Source: Butyrivibrio sp. INlla21 (lineage in GTDB: Bacteria > Bacillota > Clostridia > Lachnospirales > Lachnospiraceae). From it: a stretch of 64,000 bases of DNA. The stretch lies in NCBI RefSeq assembly GCF_900116875.1, contig NZ_FPCC01000002.1, positions 208,235 to 272,234 of the forward strand, written 5' to 3'. The notes beneath the pieces were generated by a model. That model was not told where the DNA came from, did no database searches, and saw nothing but the letters and a program-made list of their open reading frames with translations. This document shows positions 54,147 to 62,481 of this stretch, one piece after another. Every line of letters starts with the position of its first letter. Within the stretch, counting starts at the first letter, position 1. Both the position numbers and the translations under genes were made by a program.

Positions 54147-54809
54147 ATGCCAAATTATACATGGAATAGCATTAAAGCAGATAAAGAAGTTATCAAAGCA
54201 ATTCTGAATACCAAGGGAGAGTTCTCCTTTAACACATTTGTTCCTGTGCCAGAGGAACTTGAGAATACCACGGCAGGCGGTTACGTTGATGAGCTTGTTA
54301 GCCTCTACATTCTTGAACATTTCAAGTACAAAGACGTTAGAGAAAAAGCGCAGGAACTATTTAAGGGTTTTAGCACATGTTGTATAGACTTGAGCAAGCC
54401 TAAAAAAGAGAACATTGCAGCTCTTAAAGCTAGACTCAACGGCAGGACGGTTGATGTTGTTAAGGATGGATTTGGTGAGGATGCAAAGGTTATCAGAGAG
54501 ATAACCGGAGAGGAATATTTCAATCTTCAACAGAAATACGGATTCCATAATTGGTATGACTACCACAACGAGAAATGGGGAACGAAATGGGATGCCTTTG
54601 AGGTAAATATTGGAGAGGACGAGATACAGTTCACTACGGCTTGGGCTGCTCCATTCCCAATATTTAAGAAGATATGTGCAATGTTCCCCGACAAAAAGAT
54701 TAAGTTTGAGGCAGAGTATGAAGATAATTACTTTATTGCCGCAGAAAATGATCATGGGGAAATGGTTGTAACAGAGGAACATGGAATGGATTACGAAGAA
54801 GCTGAGTGA
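54147..54809 (+). CDS. YubB/Api92-like ferredoxin-fold protein (220 aa)
   Basis: The N-terminus MPNYTWNSIKADKEVIKAIL then EFSFNTFVPVPEEL, and the later NWYDYHNEKWGTKWDAFEVN, FTTAWAAPFPIFKKICAMFP follow the YubB/Api92-like order (PN-x-x-x-N-x-I, F-P-P-x-E-L, WGTKW, F-TAW-P-P). This family is widespread on phages and plasmids and has no known role. Start after AAAGGAGATAAGAT. Confidence 0.75.
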   Translation: MPNYTWNSIKADKEVIKAILNTKGEFSFNTFVPVPEELENTTAGGYVDELVSLYILEHFKYKDVREKAQELFKGFSTCCIDLSKPKKENIAALKARLNGRTVDVVKDGFGEDAKVIREITGEEYFNLQQKYGFHNWYDYHNEKWGTKWDAFEVNIGEDEIQFTTAWAAPFPIFKKICAMFPDKKIKFEAEYEDNYFIAAENDHGEMVVTEEHGMDYEEAE

Positions 54810-54819
54810 GGTGATCAAT

Positions 54820-54972
54820 ATGTTGTTATGTCAGCAATGCATAGCTGCTATAAAGAGCAGAGGCGAAAAGATTTACGTAGGAAGTGAGTTCAGAGATTTT
54901 GAACCCGATGAAGAAGTTAAATGTGAATGGTGCGAGGAAGTAGATACAGTCTACGATTGCATCCAACCTTAA
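54820..54972 (+). CDS. Small zinc-ribbon protein (50 aa)
   Basis: Start at ATG 54820 after GAGGTGATCAAT. Two Cys pairs (LLCQQCIAA and CEWCEEVDTVYDC) would bind one zinc. Unknown. Confidence 0.55.
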   Translation: MLLCQQCIAAIKSRGEKIYVGSEFRDFEPDEEVKCEWCEEVDTVYDCIQP

Positions 54973-54983
54973 AGGAGAAAAAT

Positions 54984-55235
54984 ATGCAGGACAATTTTGT
55001 AGCTATAGCAGTTAAAGGAAAAGAGTTCCTTTACAAAAGATCAAGTATGATAGCCGTTCCAAACGGCAGAGCTAATGACGTTGTGGATATATTAAACAAA
55101 CGTAAGTACCTCATCAAGGAAGGTGAGATATGGCATGTCTATGAGAATGACAGCTACACAAATATGAACATTGGCAAAGAGATTACGCAGGTAAGAAAGA
55201 ACGGATTTAAAATCCACACTAATTATATTTTTTAA
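54984..55235 (+). CDS. Small protein (83 aa)
   Basis: Start at ATG 54984 after AAAGGAGAAAAAT. Beta-rich with MQDNFVAIAVKGKEFLYKRS and GEIWHVYENDSYTNMNIGKE. Unknown. Confidence 0.55.
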   Translation: MQDNFVAIAVKGKEFLYKRSSMIAVPNGRANDVVDILNKRKYLIKEGEIWHVYENDSYTNMNIGKEITQVRKNGFKIHTNYIF

Positions 55236-55247
55236 GGAGAAAAGGAC

Positions 55248-56027
55248 ATGACAAGAGGAACACTTTTTTATTATGAATCAGATGACAAGGTATGGAGTTC
55301 AACAGAATTTAATGGAGATATGTACCACGGAACTCCGGAAAATCCTGAAGGAATTGGCGATGAGGTTATCGAACTAATGCAAGGACTTAAGAGCCTTGAT
55401 GATTTCAAGGGTGTACTTGCAAAGATTAACCAGCACTATAAGTACGAAGAGGGAAATGATTGTTACTCGGTTGGTTATGGGGCAATAGCTATAAGTAATA
55501 AGAAAGCCATTGAGTGGATTGATAACGAGCGCCCTGATCTGAAAGGCAATGACCATTTCGATCCACGAGCAATGGAAAAGACGCCTACGTTCAAAGATGT
55601 GAGGACGTGGCATTTTTGGGGCATGCCTAACCTTTCAGACTATACATACATTTACAACAATTCTGGAAAGGATTTGGTTATTAAAACAGATAGCAAGCCA
55701 ATAAAGATGACTATTCCTGATGGAGCTTTAGGCGTTCTTAATTACGGCTCAAGGGATTGTCTTTGCAAGGACGGAAAGATCATTGATGGCATGGGGCACT
55801 ATGAAGAAACTAAAGAAAGCGAAGAAGCTCCAACAATGAATGCAGACGAGTTCTACGATTACATTATAGAGAACTTCACTTTAGATGGCACTTCAAGATC
55901 ACTTGTAAGAAACATTATTGATTATGTTTCAAAAACAAACAATGCGGAAAACACGTATACACTTCTGAACTGGCTGCTTGATGGCATAGGTCTTGAGGAT
56001 AGTGAGTTGAGAAGAGTTCAAATGTAA
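55248..56027 (+). CDS. Hypothetical protein (259 aa)
   Basis: MTRGTLFYYESDDKVWSSTE, then a helical stretch (IGDEVIELMQGLKSLDDFKG) and a beta part with NLSDYTYIYNNSGKDLVIKT. Proteins with this start occur near YubB-like genes on mobile elements, but I cannot assign a family. Start after AAGGAGAAAAGGAC. Confidence 0.6.
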   Translation: MTRGTLFYYESDDKVWSSTEFNGDMYHGTPENPEGIGDEVIELMQGLKSLDDFKGVLAKINQHYKYEEGNDCYSVGYGAIAISNKKAIEWIDNERPDLKGNDHFDPRAMEKTPTFKDVRTWHFWGMPNLSDYTYIYNNSGKDLVIKTDSKPIKMTIPDGALGVLNYGSRDCLCKDGKIIDGMGHYEETKESEEAPTMNADEFYDYIIENFTLDGTSRSLVRNIIDYVSKTNNAENTYTLLNWLLDGIGLEDSELRRVQM

Positions 56028-56038
56028 AGGAGATCACT

Positions 56039-56266
56039 ATGGCAGGAACACATCAGATACAAACAGAAAGAGGAATTATCACTGTGGCAGACAGACCTTA
56101 TTTAAGGTCTGATGCCATTGCTGAGGGGTATAAGTATTCCTTTTCAGTTCATGAAGGAGTAAACCTCAAAACGAAAAAGAGAATGATACCGGTGGACATA
56201 TATAGTAAGAGCGAGGATATATTTCATCACAACTTTATTGTTGTAGCAAAGGAGAATAAATCATGA
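56039..56266 (+). CDS. Small basic protein (75 aa)
   Basis: Start after AAAGGAGATCACT. MAGTHQIQTERGIITVADRP and EGVNLKTKKRMIPVDIYSKS. Unknown; overlaps the next start by four bases. Confidence 0.55.
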   Translation: MAGTHQIQTERGIITVADRPYLRSDAIAEGYKYSFSVHEGVNLKTKKRMIPVDIYSKSEDIFHHNFIVVAKENKS

Positions 56267-56802
56267 TCGGAAAGTATATGGATGTTTGCACATCACACTT
56301 AACACAGGACACGGTTGACAACTTGGTCATAGGGAACATTCCTAGTGTTCACGCATATGACTACGAAGAGGGAATGTTTGTTGTCATTCCGGATGAGGAG
56401 CATCATCTGCCAAACGACTTGGATGAGGTGTTCAAGTACGCAAAGCAAAATGATATTACCTTGATACGTTTCGATAGAGATGGAGAAGAGATTGATGATC
56501 TGCCTACTTATGATTGGCGAAGTCCAAAGGAAAGATTCCTTGAGCAACCTGCTTATTTTCAGCAGACAGCACTAATGGAAACTGCAATGAGAATACAGGA
56601 CACCGCTGATTTTCTTAGATACACAGGAGATATATCCATTGATTGTGATGAAATGGAACTTCTCTGTATATTCACGGAAATGGCTAGGGAGTTTGAGTAT
56701 AAGTACTACGGTACAGACAGATACACTGATGATTTCCTTAATTTTACTAATGAAGTGTTCAGGGAAGAACTGATTGAGAAGTACGGAACAAAGGAGAACT
56801 GA
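56263..56802 (+). CDS. Hypothetical acidic protein (179 aa)
   Basis: Contains the phrase EEGMFVVIPDEEHHLPNDLD and a helical C-terminus (FLRYTGDISIDCDEMELLCI). The middle has the DDLPTYDW form seen in DUF5983-like proteins, a weak hint. Coupled to the previous gene. Confidence 0.55.
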   Translation: MIGKYMDVCTSHLTQDTVDNLVIGNIPSVHAYDYEEGMFVVIPDEEHHLPNDLDEVFKYAKQNDITLIRFDRDGEEIDDLPTYDWRSPKERFLEQPAYFQQTALMETAMRIQDTADFLRYTGDISIDCDEMELLCIFTEMAREFEYKYYGTDRYTDDFLNFTNEVFREELIEKYGTKEN

Positions 56803-56803
56803 T

Positions 56804-57082
56804 ATGACTAGAGAAGAACAGTATGCAGTATTAGACCATCACTTTAGAGGGTGTGTAAGATTTTGGGAACATGAGTTAAAGACTGATAGTGACCTCGATA
56901 GAGAGCCATATATCCATGCAATAATGGAAATTCCGGTCGTGGATCCTACTTGCATTAACGGAGAGCCACTTGATAAGGACTTAAGAGAAGACTTCATCAA
57001 GTCTAGGTTCATGGATTGTTATGGCAGGGATTGGGAGAAGAGCTACAAGGAAATGAGAAGTGGCATCAGAGATGTTAATTAA
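56804..57082 (+). CDS. Hypothetical protein (92 aa)
   Basis: Start at ATG 56804 after AAAGGAGAACTGAT. MTREEQYAVLDHHFRGCVRF, WEHELKTDSDLDREPYIHAI. Unknown. Confidence 0.55.
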   Translation: MTREEQYAVLDHHFRGCVRFWEHELKTDSDLDREPYIHAIMEIPVVDPTCINGEPLDKDLREDFIKSRFMDCYGRDWEKSYKEMRSGIRDVN

Positions 57083-57095
57083 AGGAGATGAGAAC

Positions 57096-57659
57096 ATGAA
57101 TGAGAATTTGGAGAGATTAAAATCACTTGTTGCTGAAACAAGCGAGGTTATAAAGAACTTAAACAAAGAAACAGAAACCATTAAGCAAAAGAACCAAGAA
57201 GAAAGAGTTTCTAAGTTCGTTACTATTCGTGACTATCTTTTTGATTGCTATGATGTTATAAAAGACCTTCACAGAAGAATAGTGGTAAAGATAGATATAC
57301 CAAATGTCAAGTGCTTAGGCTATCCGGCAGAAACGTTTATAGAGTTTAATGACAACAGTTCAAAGCCGATTAACATAATGCTACGCTATGTTGACAAGCA
57401 TGGTTGTACATCTTCTGATTATGGAAGAGAAATCACCAATAACATGGAATGGAAACCCGAGTCTGAAAGACAGTATATAGGACCATGCTGGTTTACCCAA
57501 CAGAATGAATATGACTTTGTTGACCTTTGGGATAAAGAAACGTTTGAAAAGAGATTTGCCATAGAGGTCGAAAAGGCGCTCACAGAAAAAGCAAACAAAG
57601 CCAATGATAAGTATGATAATGCGCTTAACAGAAAAGCGATGTTACAGAAAGGAGAGTAA
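57096..57659 (+). CDS. Coiled-coil protein (187 aa)
   Basis: Start at ATG 57096 after AAAGGAGATGAGAAC. Residues 1-40 are a coiled coil (NENLERLKSLVAETSEVIKN, LNKETETIKQKNQEERVSKF); a beta part and a helical basic end follow. Unknown. Confidence 0.6.
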   Translation: MNENLERLKSLVAETSEVIKNLNKETETIKQKNQEERVSKFVTIRDYLFDCYDVIKDLHRRIVVKIDIPNVKCLGYPAETFIEFNDNSSKPINIMLRYVDKHGCTSSDYGREITNNMEWKPESERQYIGPCWFTQQNEYDFVDLWDKETFEKRFAIEVEKALTEKANKANDKYDNALNRKAMLQKGE

Positions 57660-57662
57660 ATC

Positions 57663-57890
57663 ATGACGTGGGATGAAATTTATGAAAGAGCTGAAGATTG
57701 TGGCTATGGCAGTGATGAACTGACCGCCAAGGATGAGGCTCGGTGGCAGGTAAGAAACCTTGTTCTTGAAAAGGAAAACGTTGACATTGAAAACGCTGAG
57801 TGTCCAGAGGATGAGGTTGATTATTACGCTGGATTATGGAACGTTAGGTTTGATGAAAATGGGAACATAAAATGCTATGAAATATGTTAA
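57663..57890 (+). CDS. Small acidic protein (75 aa)
   Basis: MTWDEIYERAEDCGYGSDEL, rich in Asp and Glu, with WQVRNLVLEKENVDIENAEC. Could mimic DNA charge; no direct evidence. Start after AAAGGAGAGTAAATC. Confidence 0.55.
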   Translation: MTWDEIYERAEDCGYGSDELTAKDEARWQVRNLVLEKENVDIENAECPEDEVDYYAGLWNVRFDENGNIKCYEIC

Positions 57891-57901
57891 AGGAGAACGC
57901 T

Positions 57902-58132
57902 ATGGGAATATGCAGAGATTGTTTTGGGAAATTAAGCTATACCGCAACTAACAGTGATAAGGCTGTGTTCAGTGTACACAAGGGAGATAACAGAATTATT
58001 AGACACATGCCTTGGTATAACACTGATGCAAGGCTTAGTGATCCAGTGTTCTTATGGAATGACTTGCCGCAGTTTGGTAGTTTTGTCCAGGCAGTCAGAT
58101 ACCTAAAGGAAAATTTAGAGCAGTTACAGTGA
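57902..58132 (+). CDS. Small protein (76 aa)
   Basis: Start at ATG 57902 after AAAGGAGAACGCT. MGICRDCFGKLSYTATNSDK has one Cys pair; the rest is mixed. Unknown. Confidence 0.55.
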   Translation: MGICRDCFGKLSYTATNSDKAVFSVHKGDNRIIRHMPWYNTDARLSDPVFLWNDLPQFGSFVQAVRYLKENLEQLQ

Positions 58133-58140
58133 GGTGAGAT

Positions 58141-58338
58141 ATGAGAAAAGGTGATTGTGCAAGATATATTGGAGCTGACGAGCTAATGATAGGGAAGACC
58201 TTCAAGGTCAGAAAGAAAACGGGGAATCATATTGTAATAGGGAAACCTACAAAGTACTTGGATGGTAGCGTTCATGCTGTAGAGTGTGCAGTACCTATCG
58301 AAGAGTTTGAAAAAGTTGAAAGGAGATTTTTATGGTAG
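58141..58338 (+). CDS. Small basic beta-rich protein (65 aa)
   Basis: MRKGDCARYIGADELMIGKT, FKVRKKTGNHIVIGKPTKYL looks like an SH3-type barrel. Start after GAGGTGAGAT. Overlaps the next gene by seven bases. Confidence 0.55.
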   Translation: MRKGDCARYIGADELMIGKTFKVRKKTGNHIVIGKPTKYLDGSVHAVECAVPIEEFEKVERRFLW

Positions 58339-58565
58339 GATTTCAGATTTGGTGTGATGATAATTGTTTACATGAAGAAACTGGTTTTGATGTTGAGTAC
58401 CTTGATGAGCTTTATGATGAAGCCAAGAGCTACTGCGAGGGAATTATTGAGAGCCAAAAGGCGGATTCAGACTGCAAAGAGCCAAATGAAATGAGCGACT
58501 TCCTCTGCAAGTTCTTTGATACTGAATATGACGAGGAAAACGAGTTTACGGCTGATGAGCTGTGA
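58332..58565 (+). CDS. Small acidic protein (77 aa)
   Basis: Start after AAAGGAGATTTTT within the previous gene. MVGFQIWCDDNCLHEETGFD, then DELYDEAKSYCEGIIESQKA; strongly acidic and helical. Unknown. Confidence 0.55.
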   Translation: MVGFQIWCDDNCLHEETGFDVEYLDELYDEAKSYCEGIIESQKADSDCKEPNEMSDFLCKFFDTEYDEENEFTADEL

Positions 58566-58580
58566 GAAAGGAGATTAAAT

Positions 58581-58940
58581 ATGTTGCAATGGGATTGGGA
58601 TAACAAAGTAGGAGAGGTTGAGATATTCAACTATGACAAGGTTGTTACTTACAACCTCTATCAGGGAAATGCTTTTCTCATCATGCTCTATGAGTATGAG
58701 GAAGATGGAAAGCAGATGTATTCAATGCACAACTTCTTTGCTGATGAAACTCATGCAAAGAGAATGTTTGGGCTGGATAAGAAGTGGACAGACACTTATG
58801 GTACTAACAGTTTTAACCAGCCTACATGCAAGATGCAGCGGATCCGTATAAAGAAAAGTGAATACGGTTATCAGAACACAAAGAGGCTTGTGAACATGTT
58901 GATTGAAGCGTTTGATGAAATCAACATTGAGATTATTTAA
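58581..58940 (+). CDS. Hypothetical protein (119 aa)
   Basis: Start after GAAAGGAGATTAAAT. MLQWDWDNKVGEVEIFNYDK and NAFLIMLYEYEEDGKQMYSM, beta-rich, then a helical end. Related small proteins often occur beside YubB-like genes, but no family is assigned. Confidence 0.55.
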   Translation: MLQWDWDNKVGEVEIFNYDKVVTYNLYQGNAFLIMLYEYEEDGKQMYSMHNFFADETHAKRMFGLDKKWTDTYGTNSFNQPTCKMQRIRIKKSEYGYQNTKRLVNMLIEAFDEINIEII

Positions 58941-58952
58941 AGGAGATCAGAT

Positions 58953-59210
58953 ATGAGTGATGGAATATATGCAGTAGTAAAAAGATATGTTACATCAGAG
59001 GGAACTCCTGAGAATCATTACGAAGATAATGGCTTTCAGGATTGGTGCTTCAAGCCAAATGACTACGACAAGATTTATGACAAGATGATGGCAGTCACCG
59101 ACGGAGATCATGAGATATCCTCAGATGCAGCAAGCTGGTGCGAACTTGCAACAGTAGGTGAAATATATGAGTTCCGTGAAGGCGAGATTGAAATCATGGA
59201 AATAGATTAA
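58953..59210 (+). CDS. Small acidic protein (85 aa)
   Basis: MSDGIYAVVKRYVTSEGTPE, helical middle, acidic end (YEFREGEIEIMEID). Start after AAAGGAGATCAGAT. Unknown. Confidence 0.55.
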   Translation: MSDGIYAVVKRYVTSEGTPENHYEDNGFQDWCFKPNDYDKIYDKMMAVTDGDHEISSDAASWCELATVGEIYEFREGEIEIMEID

Positions 59211-59223
59211 AAGGAGAACAGTT

Positions 59224-59460
59224 ATGGAACGATTACGAATGACAACAGGATCTTATATCAACGTTTACAAGGATGGTGTTGATATTTATTTTATTATTCA
59301 TGAAGCAAATGATGTAGACAATGACAAGATTCTTGAGGCAACAACATACCTTGAAAACCTTTTAGAACACAGGAACTTAAACGAAGTTGGTTGGAACAAC
59401 ATAACAACGGAACTCGAAGATATATTCCCATATGGAGTACACATTGTAGAAAGGAGGTAA
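59224..59460 (+). CDS. Small protein (78 aa)
   Basis: MERLRMTTGSYINVYKDGVD, then IYFIIHEANDVDNDKILEAT. Start after AAAGGAGAACAGTT. Unknown. Confidence 0.55.
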   Translation: MERLRMTTGSYINVYKDGVDIYFIIHEANDVDNDKILEATTYLENLLEHRNLNEVGWNNITTELEDIFPYGVHIVERR

Positions 59461-59462
59461 AC

Positions 59463-60005
59463 ATGGGATACGATTCACTTAGAAACAAAGAGGTAGTAAA
59501 GTTTCCGAACGGAAAACTGATGATGTTTGCAGAGATTTCGGACTCTCGGACATTTGATGACAGAGGCAGAAGAATATGGACGAAGATCCTCGTTCATCCT
59601 GACGGGACACTGTTCTACACAAAGGAAAGCCTTAAGAAAACGCAGACAGAATATGTTGAGCGTAATCTTAAGAAATTAAGAGAGTTCAGCAGAAATGAAA
59701 TTGCTACTGGATGGGCAAAGGAATATCACGAACCTACTCTTGATGATGATAACTTTGCTGGAACAGTTTTTCCCGGTGGCAGAAAGATAAGAAATGGAAA
59801 GGCTTTCTACTCTGCAAGGAAAACAATAGATGCTGCGGAATACTTTGGCAGATACGACTCGCCAAGACGTATCATCTTTACTGCTTACGACAAGGACTTC
59901 AATGAAACATACAGAAATGATTATGACATTCTGGCTGTTGATGTTGATGAAGCTTATGAGGATGCACTAAAAGAAAATAAAACTGTTTACATTAGTTTGG
60001 GATAA
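59463..60005 (+). CDS. Hypothetical protein (180 aa)
   Basis: Start at ATG 59463 after GAAAGGAGGTAAAC; the longer frame lies in the previous gene. MGYDSLRNKEVVKFPNGKLM, a beta-rich first half, then NFAGTVFPGGRKIRNGKAFY. No recognised domain. Confidence 0.6.
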   Translation: MGYDSLRNKEVVKFPNGKLMMFAEISDSRTFDDRGRRIWTKILVHPDGTLFYTKESLKKTQTEYVERNLKKLREFSRNEIATGWAKEYHEPTLDDDNFAGTVFPGGRKIRNGKAFYSARKTIDAAEYFGRYDSPRRIIFTAYDKDFNETYRNDYDILAVDVDEAYEDALKENKTVYISLG

Positions 60006-60015
60006 GGAGAGCTAT

Positions 60016-60183
60016 ATGGAACTTTGCATGAAATGTAGATGGGCGGTGCCAGTAAAGGTAACTGAGAAGTACGTTGAATGGGAATGCTTAAAGAGCGAGA
60101 AGCTGTCAGAAAAAGAAGCTGAAGAGTTCATGACTGAGGAAATGAAAGAGTGTAAACAGTGGAGGAAAATACTGAGAGGATGA
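60016..60183 (+). CDS. Small protein with cysteine pair (55 aa)
   Basis: ATG at 60016 after AAGGAGAGCTAT opens MELCMKCRWAVPVKVTEKYV and a helical end (KLSEKEAEEFMTEEMKECKQ). Cys pairs could bind metal. Unknown. Confidence 0.5.
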   Translation: MELCMKCRWAVPVKVTEKYVEWECLKSEKLSEKEAEEFMTEEMKECKQWRKILRG

Positions 60184-60195
60184 AAGGAGTTGCTT

Positions 60196-60507
60196 ATGTT
60201 CGCTATATCTTTTAAAACAATGAAGTTAGAGAAAAAGAAACCTCTGATCTACAGTAAATCACTTTCTTGGTATAGAACGGTATGCCCTTACTGTGGACTC
60301 GACAATCCTGAGGACGAAGAAAAAAGAAGTGCCTTATATTCAAGAGAGAATGTTGGGCTTCCTTTAGAAATCTGTCCTAACTGCAGAAACGTTTATGACA
60401 TGGAGAACCTGGTCATTAAGAAGTCAAAGGACTACGCAGAATGTGAAGCCCTTGGATTAAAAGGAGCTGTTAAAAAGAATGAGAAAGGCAAATGGGTACA
60501 AGCATGA
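60196..60507 (+). CDS. Small zinc-ribbon protein (103 aa)
   Basis: ATG at 60196 after GAAAGGAGTTGCTT. Two pairs, VCPYCGLDN and ICPNCRNVYD, form a zinc ribbon, then a basic end. Such ribbons occur in nucleic-acid-binding helpers. Unknown. Confidence 0.6.
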   Translation: MFAISFKTMKLEKKKPLIYSKSLSWYRTVCPYCGLDNPEDEEKRSALYSRENVGLPLEICPNCRNVYDMENLVIKKSKDYAECEALGLKGAVKKNEKGKWVQA

Positions 60508-60593
60508 TAAAAGAATCTAATACATATGCTAAAGTATCAAATGAAGAACATGAAACAATTAAAACAAGTTATAAAGAGATAAGAAAGGATTAA
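60504..60593 (+). CDS. Possible peptide of 29 residues
   Basis: ATG overlaps the previous stop (ATGA) and opens 29 codons, MIKESNTYAKVSNEEHETIK and onward. Coupled position is the only support. Confidence 0.3.
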   Translation: MIKESNTYAKVSNEEHETIKTSYKEIRKD

Positions 60594-60911
60594 CACAGAT
60601 TCCCCGTAGACGGGGTTCCTGTAGTGCTGCCGGGCGTCATTTTAGAATTTGTGTTTAACCAACACATATTTTAAAACAGATGGGATGGAGTAAGGGGTGT
60701 TCCTTATGCAAATCAGCTTAAAAGCAGGGTAAAACATATAAACTACGAATTGCGGAGACCGGGCACTGTGACGAGGGCGTGCCAAAGATACCGATTACAA
60801 GGTAAGTAATGAGATTTTGGTAGGTATATGACCGAATGAAAATCTCGGGGTTCCAAAAGAAAACAGCATTTAGTGTTGCCACACGTATGCGGGAGATTCC
60901 GTGTAGTGTGG
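60594..60911 (+). ncRNA. Structured leader before the PAPS-reductase-family gene
   Basis: A 318-base stretch without a gene shows several clear stems: CCCCGT/ACGGGG at 60602-60616, GGCAC/GTGCC near 60763-60784, TACC/GGTA near 60789-60804, GAGATTTT/AAAATCTC (60811-60846) with an inner GGT/ACC, and CCACAC/GTGTGG around the start (60879-60911). It may be a cis-acting leader or a free RNA. No known riboswitch core was recognised. Confidence 0.5.
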
Positions 60912-61922
60912 ATGATGTTAAGAACTTATGAAGAATTAAAGCAACTTGTAAACCCTTCAGAGGAAGAATTTCTTCTGATCGATAGGCTTCAAAAGATAGA
61001 GTCTACCATAAACAAATATGGCGAAGATAACTTTAGCGTATCTTTTTCTGGCGGAAAGGATTCTACTGTATTGTCAGCACTGATTGATTTAGCGTTGCCA
61101 AACAACAAGATCCCTAGAGTATATGCTAATACTGGAATAGAACTTAATATGGTGCGTGATTATGTTCTTAAACTTGCTGAAAATGATGACAGGATAAAGA
61201 TCATAAAGCCAAGTGTACCGATAAAGCCAATGCTTGAAAGAGATGGATATCCTTTTAAATCAAAGTCTCATGCACATGTAGTAGAAAGATACAACCGTAT
61301 TGGAATGTGCCCTTCCGTTCAAGCATATATTGACGGGAAATGGGGCAAACATAAAACTTGCCCAAAGGTTTTACAATATCAGTTCACGGAAGAGTTTAAA
61401 GAAAGGCTGAACGTATCTGATATGTGCTGTGTAAGGATGAAGGAAGAACCGCTTGATGAGTGGGGCAAGGCAAATAACCGTCCAATTGCTATCGTTGGTA
61501 TCATGCGTGACGAGGGTGGAAGACGTGAAAATGCACAATGTCTTGTGTTTTCCGGAAAAGCAAAGAAAGATTCAAATGGTATCCCCGATAAGTTCCAACC
61601 CATGAGCATTGTCACAAAAGCTTGGGAAGACTGGTTCATAAGGGAATATCAGATAAAGCTCTGTGACATTTACTATCCACCTTACAATTTTGTGAGAACT
61701 GGATGCAAGGGATGTCCATTCGCACTTTATCTCCAGGAAGAACTTGACACTCTTGAAAAGTATTTCCCTGAAGAGAGAAAGCAATGCGAATTGATATGGA
61801 AACCAGTATACGACGAATACAGAAGAATCGGTTATAGACTAAAAGAAAATAATAGTGGATTCTACCAAACGACTATATTTGATTTTATGGAAAAGGAGAA
61901 CAGACATGATAAGGAAATTTGA
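60912..61922 (+). CDS. PAPS-reductase-family (adenine nucleotide alpha hydrolase) protein (336 aa)
   Basis: The PP-loop FSVSFSGGKDSTVLSALIDL lies at residues 41-60. Later motifs are DMCCVRMKEEPL, VGIMRDEGGRREN and VRTGCKGCPFAL, with Cys residues placed as in phosphoadenosine phosphosulfate reductase and DndC-like enzymes. The C-terminal KQCELIWKPVYDEYRRIGYR is usual in phage versions. A role in sulfur transfer to nucleic acid, or against host defence, is possible; simple sulfate reduction is unlikely on a phage. The ATG pair at 60912 lacks a clear ribosome binding site and lies at the foot of a hairpin. Confidence 0.75.
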   Translation: MMLRTYEELKQLVNPSEEEFLLIDRLQKIESTINKYGEDNFSVSFSGGKDSTVLSALIDLALPNNKIPRVYANTGIELNMVRDYVLKLAENDDRIKIIKPSVPIKPMLERDGYPFKSKSHAHVVERYNRIGMCPSVQAYIDGKWGKHKTCPKVLQYQFTEEFKERLNVSDMCCVRMKEEPLDEWGKANNRPIAIVGIMRDEGGRRENAQCLVFSGKAKKDSNGIPDKFQPMSIVTKAWEDWFIREYQIKLCDIYYPPYNFVRTGCKGCPFALYLQEELDTLEKYFPEERKQCELIWKPVYDEYRRIGYRLKENNSGFYQTTIFDFMEKENRHDKEI

Positions 61923-62112
61923 AAAGCAGTTAATCGGGCGGTATAAGCGGTATTCAAAAGAGTATGAGGAATACAATAAGGGGCCAAGTTCTTGTGAAGC
62001 AGGACATCTGCAGGAGATCTCTTGGATATTACATGAGCTGTTTAGTTACACGGACAAGGACATAAGGGAACTTGAAGATGATATAAGAGCAGAAATTCTA
62101 GAGGATGGATAA
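61906..62112 (+). CDS. Small helical protein (68 aa)
   Basis: ATG 61906 after AAAGGAGAACAGAC, inside the previous gene end. IRKFEKQLIGRYKRYSKEYE, acidic helical C-terminus. Unknown. A weak stem GAGGAT/ATCCTC with TTTACT at 62101-62128 may end the operon. Confidence 0.55.
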   Translation: MIRKFEKQLIGRYKRYSKEYEEYNKGPSSCEAGHLQEISWILHELFSYTDKDIRELEDDIRAEILEDG

Positions 62113-62180
62113 AGCTATCCTCTTTACTAGTAATAATTAAAAGCATTGACGTGCTTGAGAATGGCGAATATAATCTAATC

Positions 62181-62217
62181 AAGAATATATTAACTGTTAA
62201 TATATTCTTGGTATAAT
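62181..62217 (+). promoter_or_regulatory. Promoter overlapped by a 29-base perfect palindrome
   Basis: AAGAATATATTAA-CTG-TTAATATATTCTT (62181-62209) is a perfect inverted repeat. A -35-like TTAACT (62190-62195) lies in its centre and TATAAT follows at 62212-62217 with 16 bases between. A dimeric repressor bound there would block the promoter. Confidence 0.65.
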
Positions 62218-62232
62218 AAAGGAGAAACTCTT

Positions 62233-62481
62233 ATGAGAGAAATAGAAAGTATTTTAGGAATTGGAGTAAAGGAAATTATTCATCAAGACCTATACGAAAG
62301 AGAATGTAGAGATTTTCAAACCCATGAAACATATACGAGTTATTATTACGATATAGAATTTAAGGATAAGTATGACGGTTATCATCATTACAAGTCGTCA
62401 TTTGACAGAGGTACTATAAAGTTTGCTGACGGTACAATAATTGATTTCGACAATATGGATTCTCGTTGTATACAAAGTTAA
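62233..62481 (+). CDS. Small acidic protein (82 aa)
   Basis: Start after AAAGGAGAAACTCTT. MREIESILGIGVKEIIHQDL and a Tyr-rich middle (TYTSYYYDIEFKDKYDGYHH). It has its own promoter and operator, unlike its neighbours, which suggests separate control. Unknown. Confidence 0.6.
   Translation: MREIESILGIGVKEIIHQDLYERECRDFQTHETYTSYYYDIEFKDKYDGYHHYKSSFDRGTIKFADGTIIDFDNMDSRCIQS

Noticed and set aside
60594..60911. Known riboswitch (SAM, T-box or similar) before the PAPS-reductase-family gene
   Set aside because: Stems are present, but I could not find conserved cores of a known class and there is no terminator.
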